Shown here in pieces: positions 1 to 4,197 of a stretch of 8,611 nt of DNA. The notes below the pieces were generated by a model, which was given only the letters and a program-made list of their open reading frames with translations, ran no database searches and was not told where the DNA came from. The stretch is from Actinomycetota bacterium (GTDB lineage: Bacteria; Actinomycetota; Actinomycetes; Actinomycetales; Angustibacteraceae). The DNA lies in the NCBI GenBank assembly GCA_014377795.1, contig JACMOY010000061.1:1-8611 (forward strand). Reading direction: 5' to 3'. The position numbers and the translations under genes were made by a program. Positions within the stretch are counted from its first letter, which is position 1. Each line of letters starts with the position of its first letter.

Positions 1-119
1 AGCGTCGACTTGCCGGCGTCCGGGTGGCTGATCACCGCGAAGGTGCGCCGACGGGCGGCCTCGCGGGTGACCTCACCGGTCGCCGCAGCCGCGGCGGTCG
101 TCGTCAGGGAGGTGCTCAC
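1..119 (-). CDS. prfC: Peptide chain release factor 3 (RF3), N-terminal fragment
   Basis: Only the first 39 codons are in the window; the gene continues past the left edge. RF3 is a cytoplasmic translational GTPase that recycles RF1/RF2 from the ribosome after peptide release. After a short Ala/Thr-rich leader (residues 1-21), the visible protein reads RRRTFAVISHPDAGKST. This is the signature RF3 start, with the G1/P-loop at residues 30-38 (SHPDAGKST, Lys36). The His-Pro-Asp before AGK separates RF3 from EF-G, EF-Tu and LepA. The GTG at 119-117 is chosen because it lies 10 bases after the stop of the upstream methyltransferase gene and gives a family-like leader. No strong Shine-Dalgarno is seen, so expression may rely on coupling to the upstream gene. 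It is the third gene of the helD-rlmA-prfC unit. The family call is firm; the rest of the protein cannot be judged. Confidence 0.9.
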   Translation of the reverse strand, partial: MSTSLTTTAAAAATGEVTREAARRRTFAVISHPDAGKST

Positions 120-129
120 CCGCGAAAGG

Positions 130-954
130 TTACCGGCGGCGGAACGTCGTCACGGTCACGGCGGCGGTCACCTCGACCACCTCGGGCAGGCCGGCCGCCC
201 GCCGTCGCAGGTCGTCGGCGCTGGTGTGGAACGCGCTGGGGCCCATGGCGGCCAGGCGCCCGACGTCCGCCGCCGTCAGCTGCATCGTGCGGCTCAGGGC
301 CACCTCGTCCACGACGTCGAACGCGGGGTCCAGCGCCGCGTGCAGCCGCTCGCTCTTGCGGTCGTCGACCCCCAGCAGGCCCAGCACGTCGACCAGCTCG
401 GTGAGGTGCTGCGGCGCGGGGGTGAGGACGACGAGCCGTCCCCCGGGGCGCAGCACCCGGGCGATCTCGGCCGCGCCGCGCGGCGCAAACACCACCAGGA
501 CCACCTCGGCGCACCCGTCGACCACCGGCAGCGTCGACCACGCGTCGGCCACGACCGCTCCCACCCGGGCGTGGGCCCGGGCGGCTCGACGCGCCGCCGG
601 CACCGAGATGTCGAGCGCGAGACCCACCGACCGGGGCCGTGCGTCGAGGACCGCCGCGAGGTAGTACGCCGTGCCCGCACCGATCTCGATGACCGCGCCG
701 TCGCCGTGCCCGGCGGCCGCGGCGACGAGGTCGGCCATCGGCGCGTAGTGACCGGCAGCCAAGAACCCCTCGCGCGCCTGCACCATCGCCGCAGTGTCCG
801 CACTGCCGTGCGCGGCCCCGCCCAGGAGGTTGGCGTACCCCTGGCGGGCGATGTCGAAGGTGTGGTTCTCGTTGCAGCGCAACGACCCTGGGCTGAGGTG
901 CAGCGCACCACCGCAGGTGGGGCAGCGCAGCAGCCGGACGACGTCAGCGAGCAC
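130..954 (-). CDS. rlmA: RlmA-type 23S rRNA (guanine-N1)-methyltransferase
   Basis: This 274-residue protein has the two-part layout of the RlmA family. An N-terminal zinc finger has Cys11, Cys14, Cys27 and His31 (LRCPTCGGAL, then a C-x3-H pair) followed by FDIARQGYANLL. A Rossmann SAM-binding domain follows, with motif I VIEIGAGTAYYL at about 89-99, an acidic ribose ligand at Asp115 (LALDIS), and ARVLRPGGRLVVLTP at about 165-179. The family methylates N1 of G745 (RlmA-I) or G748 (RlmA-II/TlrB) in hairpin 35 of 23S rRNA, in the peptide exit tunnel. The G748 type is usual in Gram-positive bacteria and can affect tylosin-class macrolides, but the target base cannot be read from this sequence. 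Length is normal. GTG 954 is the first possible start after an in-frame stop that is also the stop of helD, 15 bases upstream. It is the middle gene of a tight operon. Confidence 0.88.
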   Translation of the reverse strand: MLADVVRLLRCPTCGGALHLSPGSLRCNENHTFDIARQGYANLLGGAAHGSADTAAMVQAREGFLAAGHYAPMADLVAAAAGHGDGAVIEIGAGTAYYLAAVLDARPRSVGLALDISVPAARRAARAHARVGAVVADAWSTLPVVDGCAEVVLVVFAPRGAAEIARVLRPGGRLVVLTPAPQHLTELVDVLGLLGVDDRKSERLHAALDPAFDVVDEVALSRTMQLTAADVGRLAAMGPSAFHTSADDLRRRAAGLPEVVEVTAAVTVTTFRRR

Positions 955-969
955 GCCGCACCGGTGCGC

Positions 970-3210
970 TCACCACTCGACGAGGTCGTCCATGCCGGCG
1001 GGCAGGTCCTGCCCGTGGACGACGACGAGGCGGCGGGTCGGGCGCGAGAGGGCGACGTACAGGTCGCTGCGCCCGCGGCTGGACGCGGCGATGATCGTGG
1101 CGGGTTCGACCACGACGACGTCGTCGAACTCCAGCCCCTTGACCTCCTCGGGCCCCAGCACGCTGACCCGCGCCGACAGGGCGCGGCGGTGCCCGTCCCC
1201 GACCTGCCCCGGCAGCGCGACGTCCAGGGCGGCGGACAGCCGCGGGACGTCGCGGGTCGGTGCCACGACGGCGAGCGTGCCCTCGTCGGCGTCGGCGAGG
1301 AGCCGGCGCACCACGGACACGACCGCGTCGTCATCGCCCACCGCTCGGCGGTGCGAGCGTGGCGGGTCGGTTCCCTCGCGCACCGCCACCACGGGGGTGA
1401 CGGGCAGCCCGGCGGCGGTGGCCATGCCGTCGGCGACGGCCATGACGCGGGCCGGCGTCCGGTAGCTGACGCTCAGCTCGCGCACCCGCCAGCGACCCGC
1501 CGCCACCGGGTCGAGGGCACCGGCCCAGGACACCGCGCCCGCGACCGAGCCGCGCTGGGCGAGGTCGCCGACGACGGTCCACGACCGGGCCGGGCAGCGC
1601 CGGCCGAGCAGCCGCCACATCATCGGCGAGAGCTCCTGCGCCTCGTCGACGACCAGGTGCCCGAACGCCCAGGTGCGGTCGGCGGCGGCCCGGTCGACCA
1701 CCGACATCGCGGCGCCGGTCGAGGCGAACTGGTCGGCGAGCATGTCGACGGACACACCCGGGGCGCGGTCACCGGTCATCTCCAGCACGCCGCGGGCGTA
1801 CTCCAGGGCCGTGGCGCGCTCGGCCTGGCGGTGGTGGGCGGTGACCCGGTCGGCCTCGCCGTCATCACCGACAAGCTCGGCGACCTCGTCGAGCAGCGGG
1901 ACGTCGGACAGCGTCCACGGGGTCCCGCGGTCGCGCTGCAGGGCTGCGCGCTCGGCGGCGGTCAGCTCCTGACCGGCCGACTCCAGCCGCCCCGGGGTGG
2001 CGAACAGGTCGGCGAGGAACCGCTGGGGCGACAGCGGCATCCACAGCAGGTTCAGCGTGACCCGCACGTCCCGGGTGTCGCGCAGGTCGGCGTCCAGCTC
2101 GGAGCGCAGGTCCTCGCTGAGCGGCTGGCCCATCGAGTCGGCGAGGCGGCCGGCGAGGTGACGCAGCAGGTCCTTGACGAAGCCCACCCGTGCCTCGTTG
2201 TGGGGCGCACCGGTCGAGCGGGCGCGGGCGCGCGCGGCCGCCACGGCCGAGCGCGTGAGCGTGATCTGGTGCGAGCCGACCTTGAGCTCGACGTCGTCGT
2301 CCGGCAACCGCTGGCGGTCGCCGACGGCGCGCTGCAGCACCGCGGCCATCCGAGCACCACCCTTGACCGCGGCGACGTCGTCCGCGTCGTCGCCGGTCGC
2401 CTCGACGCCCGGGAACAGCGTGCCGGGCGTCGCCATGACCACCCCGGACTCCCCCAGCGAGGGCAGCACCTGCTCGATGTAGCGCAGGAACAGCGGGCCG
2501 GGGCCCACCACGAGCACACCGCTGCGCTCCAGCCGCTGCCGGTGGGTGAACAGCAGGTACGCCGCCCGGTGCAGCGCCACGGCCGTCTTGCCGGTGCCCG
2601 GCCCGCCCTGGACGACGAGCACCCCGCCGAGCTCGTCGCGGACGATGCGGTCCTGCTCGCCCTGGATCGTGGCGACGATGTCGCCCATCCGGCCGGTGCG
2701 CGGGGCGCGCACCGCGGCCATCAGCGCGCCCTCGCCGTGCAGCGCCGCCCGCTGCTCGTCGTCGATGGCGTCCAGGTCCATCACCTCGTCGTCCAGTCCG
2801 ACGACGCTGCGACCGCGGGTGGTGAGGTGGCGGCGCAGCAGCACACCGGCAGGGGCTGCGGGGGTCGCCTGGTAGAACGGCGCCGCCACCGGCGCCCGCC
2901 AGTCCACCAGCAGCTTCTCCTGGTGCTCGTCCGACAGACCCACCCGGCCGATGTGGTGCCGCTCGCCGGTGAGCAGGTCGAGGCGTCCAAAGCACAGCCG
3001 GTCCTGGACGTTGCGCAGCTGGGCGAGGCGCTGCTCGAGGGCCTGGGCGAAGGCGTCGCGCTCGGACCGGGCCTGGGGGGTGCCCTGCGACCCGGCCGAC
3101 CGCACCCGGCCCAGCTGCTGCTCGGTCGATGCGCTCAGCTCGTCGATCCGCTGGTAGAGACGGTCGAGGTGGGCTTGTTCGGCTGCGATCTGTGGCCGGG
3201 CCTCGCTCAC
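970..3210 (-). CDS. helD: HelD-like RNA polymerase recycling ATPase (UvrD/Rep superfamily 1)
   Basis: HelD proteins bind RNA polymerase, push an arm into its channels and use ATP to free it from stalled complexes; related HelR proteins displace rifampicin. Residue numbers here count from the longer GTG at 3222 (750 residues). The parts seen are an N-terminal coiled-coil-like stretch at about 11-75, LCFGRLD at 76-82, LLVDWRAPVAAPFYQAT at 104-120, Walker A GGPGTGKT at 206-213, Walker B VVDEAQE at 524-530, SYRTP at 586-590, VKGLEFD at 694-700 and YVALSRPTRRL at 722-732. The long insert between Walker A and B is typical of HelD and not of UvrD or PcrA. The N-terminal segments resemble mycobacterial HelD more than HelR. 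The GTG at 3210 is preferred because AAGGAG (3229-3224) lies 11 bases upstream; the GTG at 3222 abuts that site with no spacer. It is the first gene of a three-gene operon. All ATPase motifs are intact. Confidence 0.9.
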   Translation of the reverse strand: MSEARPQIAAEQAHLDRLYQRIDELSASTEQQLGRVRSAGSQGTPQARSERDAFAQALEQRLAQLRNVQDRLCFGRLDLLTGERHHIGRVGLSDEHQEKLLVDWRAPVAAPFYQATPAAPAGVLLRRHLTTRGRSVVGLDDEVMDLDAIDDEQRAALHGEGALMAAVRAPRTGRMGDIVATIQGEQDRIVRDELGGVLVVQGGPGTGKTAVALHRAAYLLFTHRQRLERSGVLVVGPGPLFLRYIEQVLPSLGESGVVMATPGTLFPGVEATGDDADDVAAVKGGARMAAVLQRAVGDRQRLPDDDVELKVGSHQITLTRSAVAAARARARSTGAPHNEARVGFVKDLLRHLAGRLADSMGQPLSEDLRSELDADLRDTRDVRVTLNLLWMPLSPQRFLADLFATPGRLESAGQELTAAERAALQRDRGTPWTLSDVPLLDEVAELVGDDGEADRVTAHHRQAERATALEYARGVLEMTGDRAPGVSVDMLADQFASTGAAMSVVDRAAADRTWAFGHLVVDEAQELSPMMWRLLGRRCPARSWTVVGDLAQRGSVAGAVSWAGALDPVAAGRWRVRELSVSYRTPARVMAVADGMATAAGLPVTPVVAVREGTDPPRSHRRAVGDDDAVVSVVRRLLADADEGTLAVVAPTRDVPRLSAALDVALPGQVGDGHRRALSARVSVLGPEEVKGLEFDDVVVVEPATIIAASSRGRSDLYVALSRPTRRLVVVHGQDLPAGMDDLVEW

Positions 3211-3264
3211 GGGAATGACCACTCCTTGCTGGGGTCGGGCTCGCCGGTCCGGCAGCGGCCATCG

Positions 3265-3270
3265 AGTCTA
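3265..3270 (-). promoter_or_regulatory. Possible -10 element of the helD operon
   Basis: On the minus strand TAGACT fits the actinobacterial TANNNT -10 pattern. It would give an mRNA leader of roughly 50 bases that includes the AAGGAG site at 3229-3224. No TTGACA-like -35 is visible at the right distance. The 90-base gap between helD and the divergent YbaK gene must hold both promoters. No rifampicin-associated element (the GGGGCTTGC inverted repeat known from rifampicin-inducible genes) was seen. This is a weak call based on one hexamer. Confidence 0.3.
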
Positions 3271-3286
3271 TGCGGTGCCTGCCCGG

Positions 3287-3292
3287 TAGCGT
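3287..3292 (+). promoter_or_regulatory. Possible -10 element for a leaderless YbaK transcript
   Basis: TAGCGT matches TANNNT and ends seven bases before the ATG at 3300, the usual distance from a -10 element to the transcription start. The mRNA would then begin at or next to the A of the ATG. Leaderless mRNAs are common in actinobacteria. This fits the lack of a spaced Shine-Dalgarno before this ATG: only GGCGG directly abutting it is present. No good -35 was found. Confidence 0.4.
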
Positions 3293-3299
3293 GCGGCGG

Positions 3300-3872
3300 A
3301 TGACGCTGGGCAGCCTCACGACGCGACCCGCGCTGCAGGCGCCGCACCTGCTCGCCGACCCCGTCGCGGCGGCGCTGGCCGAGTGGGCGGGCACCGCACC
3401 GGCGGACGCAGCACGCGTGCTGGCCGCCGACATCGACCCCGAGCACGCCGACACCGCCGCCTTCACGGCGACGTACGGCGTCGCGCCGAGCGCGTCGGCC
3501 AACTGCGTCGTGGTCGGTGGTCGCCGCGGCGGGGACGAGCGGATCGCCGCCTGCGTGGTGCTGGCCACCACCCGCGCCGACGTCAACGGCGTGGTGCGCC
3601 GGCTGCTCGACGTGCGCAAGGCCTCGTTCCTGTCCACCGACCGCGCCGTGGAGCTGACCGCCATGCAGCACGGGGGGATCACGCCGATCGGGCTGCCGAC
3701 GACCTGGCAGGTCCTGGTCGACGCCGCGGTCGCGGCTACGCCCCTGGTCGTCGTCGGGTCGGGGCTGCGGCGCAGCAAGATCGTGCTGCCGGGTGAGCTG
3801 CTGGCGCGGTTGCCGGGCGCACGGGTGGTCGATGCTCTCGCGGTCCTCACAGAGGTGCTCAACTGTGACTAG
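3300..3872 (+). CDS. YbaK/EbsC-family aminoacyl-tRNA deacylase domain protein
   Basis: This 190-residue protein carries the YbaK/ProX editing fold. It has a central strand region ANCVVVGGRRGGDERIAACVVLATTRADVNGVVRRLL (about 67-103), then VRKASFLS with the expected catalytic-type lysine (Lys107), GGITPIGLP at 125-133, and the closing VVVGSGLRRSKIVLPGELL at about 150-168. Members hydrolyse mischarged tRNA, such as Cys- or Ala-tRNA(Pro), in trans. Which tRNA this protein edits cannot be told. The first about 60 residues precede the core and are less conserved-looking. The ATG at 3300 is preferred over the in-frame ATG at 3270 because a -10-like hexamer sits seven bases upstream and the 3270 start has no ribosome site. 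It is divergent from helD and 87 bases ahead of the small peptide gene; a shared transcript is possible but not shown. Confidence 0.85.
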   Translation: MTLGSLTTRPALQAPHLLADPVAAALAEWAGTAPADAARVLAADIDPEHADTAAFTATYGVAPSASANCVVVGGRRGGDERIAACVVLATTRADVNGVVRRLLDVRKASFLSTDRAVELTAMQHGGITPIGLPTTWQVLVDAAVAATPLVVVGSGLRRSKIVLPGELLARLPGARVVDALAVLTEVLNCD

Positions 3873-3930
3873 TCACCTGTTCGGCGTAACGAGGTTCACA
3901 CTGCGCGCAAGGTGACCGAAGTAACAAATA
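3865..3930 (+). promoter_or_regulatory. Operator- and promoter-like region before the small peptide gene
   Basis: The 87 bases after the YbaK stop hold several symmetric pieces. GTGACTAGTCAC at 3865-3876 is a perfect 12-base palindrome spanning the YbaK stop codon. GGTTCAC lies at 3893-3899 and GGTGACC at 3911-3917. An AT-rich patch, TAACAAATA (3922-3930), stands out in this GC-rich DNA and is the best -10 candidate. TTCACA at 3895-3900 resembles a -35 but would be 21 bases from TAACAA, which is too far. The repeated GTGAC/GTCAC cores suggest a protein binding region. No known regulator can be named. Confidence 0.3.
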
Positions 3931-3947
3931 CACCACCACCCCCACCT

Positions 3948-3953
3948 CGGAGG
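3948..3953 (+). promoter_or_regulatory. Ribosome binding site of the small peptide gene
   Basis: CGGAGG, six bases before the ATG at 3960, is the best Shine-Dalgarno match in the window. It fixes the start of the small peptide at 3960 rather than at the earlier in-frame ATG-like or GTG codons, which would add a Pro-rich leader in front of the signal peptide. Confidence 0.8.
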
Positions 3954-3959
3954 CCCGCC

Positions 3960-4142
3960 ATGACCGTCTCGACCCTCGCCCGGACCCTCGCCGCCGTCGC
4001 CGTCACCGCCGTCCTGGCTGTCGGAGCCGTCAGCGCCCACGCCCCGTCCGCCGCCCCCGTCGCGGGCAAGGCCCCCACCGGCCTGTCCCTGAACGGGCTG
4101 TCCCTGAACGGGCTCTCGCTGAACGGCCTGTCGCTGAACTGA
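3960..4142 (+). CDS. Small predicted secreted peptide with four GLSLN repeats
   Basis: No family is recognised. The 60-residue product starts after a strong ribosome site. It has a classical Sec signal: a short n-region with Arg8, a hydrophobic core at about residues 9-24 (TLAAVAVTAVLAVGAV) and a likely cleavage near VSA-HA (after 26) or AHA-P (after 28). The predicted mature part is about 32 residues: a Pro/Ala/Lys linker (29-40) followed by GLSLN repeated four times (41-60), with the last Asn directly before the stop. There is no Cys, so no disulfides, lanthionines or lipidation. The repeat units differ at the third codon positions but give identical residues, which supports translation and selection on the peptide. 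The LSL segments joined by Asn-Gly could form short beta strands with tight turns; that is inference. A GGDEF-EAL gene follows 55 bases downstream on the same strand. Confidence 0.75.
   Translation: MTVSTLARTLAAVAVTAVLAVGAVSAHAPSAAPVAGKAPTGLSLNGLSLNGLSLNGLSLN
4080..4139 (+). repeat. Four tandem 15-bp units encoding GLSLN
   Basis: Four 15-base units start at 4080, 4095, 4110 and 4125. They differ only at wobble positions (GGC or GGG, CTG or CTC, TCC or TCG), and each ends in CTGAAC. The fourth unit is followed at once by the stop, which itself forms part of a further CTGAAC (4139-4144). Another CTGAAC lies in the hairpin at 4151-4156, out of frame with the repeats, and may be a decayed unit. 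Confidence 0.9.
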
Positions 4143-4147
4143 ACCAC

Positions 4148-4170
4148 CCGCTGAACTGGCCGTTCAGCGG
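4148..4170 (+). terminator. Perfect 9-bp hairpin between the peptide and c-di-GMP genes
   Basis: CCGCTGAAC (4148-4156) and GTTCAGCGG (4162-4170) form a perfect 9-bp stem with a five-base loop, TGGCC. It begins five bases after the peptide stop. No T-run follows, so it may be an actinobacterial terminator of the no-U-tract kind, a partial terminator that lowers downstream expression, or an mRNA 3'-end stabiliser. A second smaller inverted repeat, CGGCG-GGG-CGCCG (4168-4180), overlaps its right arm, so the two hairpins exclude each other. Confidence 0.5.
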
Positions 4171-4197
4171 CGGGGCGCCGTCGACTGGGGGACCATC

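Noticed and set aside
3223..3299. Rifampicin-associated element upstream of helD
   Set aside because: No GGGGCTTGC/GCAAGC-type inverted repeat is present in the 77 bases upstream, so rifampicin induction cannot be claimed.
10..3303. A 1097-codon open frame on the plus strand opposite helD, rlmA and prfC
   Set aside because: It is antisense to three well-supported genes, has Arg/Gly/His/Gln-rich composition and no motif. Such frames stay open because the real genes avoid TTA, CTA and TCA codons.
1865..3862. A 665-codon minus-strand frame across helD and the YbaK gene
   Set aside because: It runs out of frame through helD and antisense through the YbaK gene, both with clear family motifs; its own product is Arg/Pro/Ala-rich with no domain.
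3913..3924. BldD-like box TGAC-CGAA-GTAA upstream of the peptide and c-di-GMP genes
   Set aside because: The half-sites fit the consensus TNAC-N5-GTNA, but the spacer is four bases instead of five, and one near match is expected by chance. It would be attractive because BldD responds to c-di-GMP, but the evidence is too thin.
4080..4139. The short tandem repeats as a CRISPR-like or satellite array
   Set aside because: Units are contiguous 15-mers with no spacers, in frame with a well-started coding sequence, and vary only at wobble positions.
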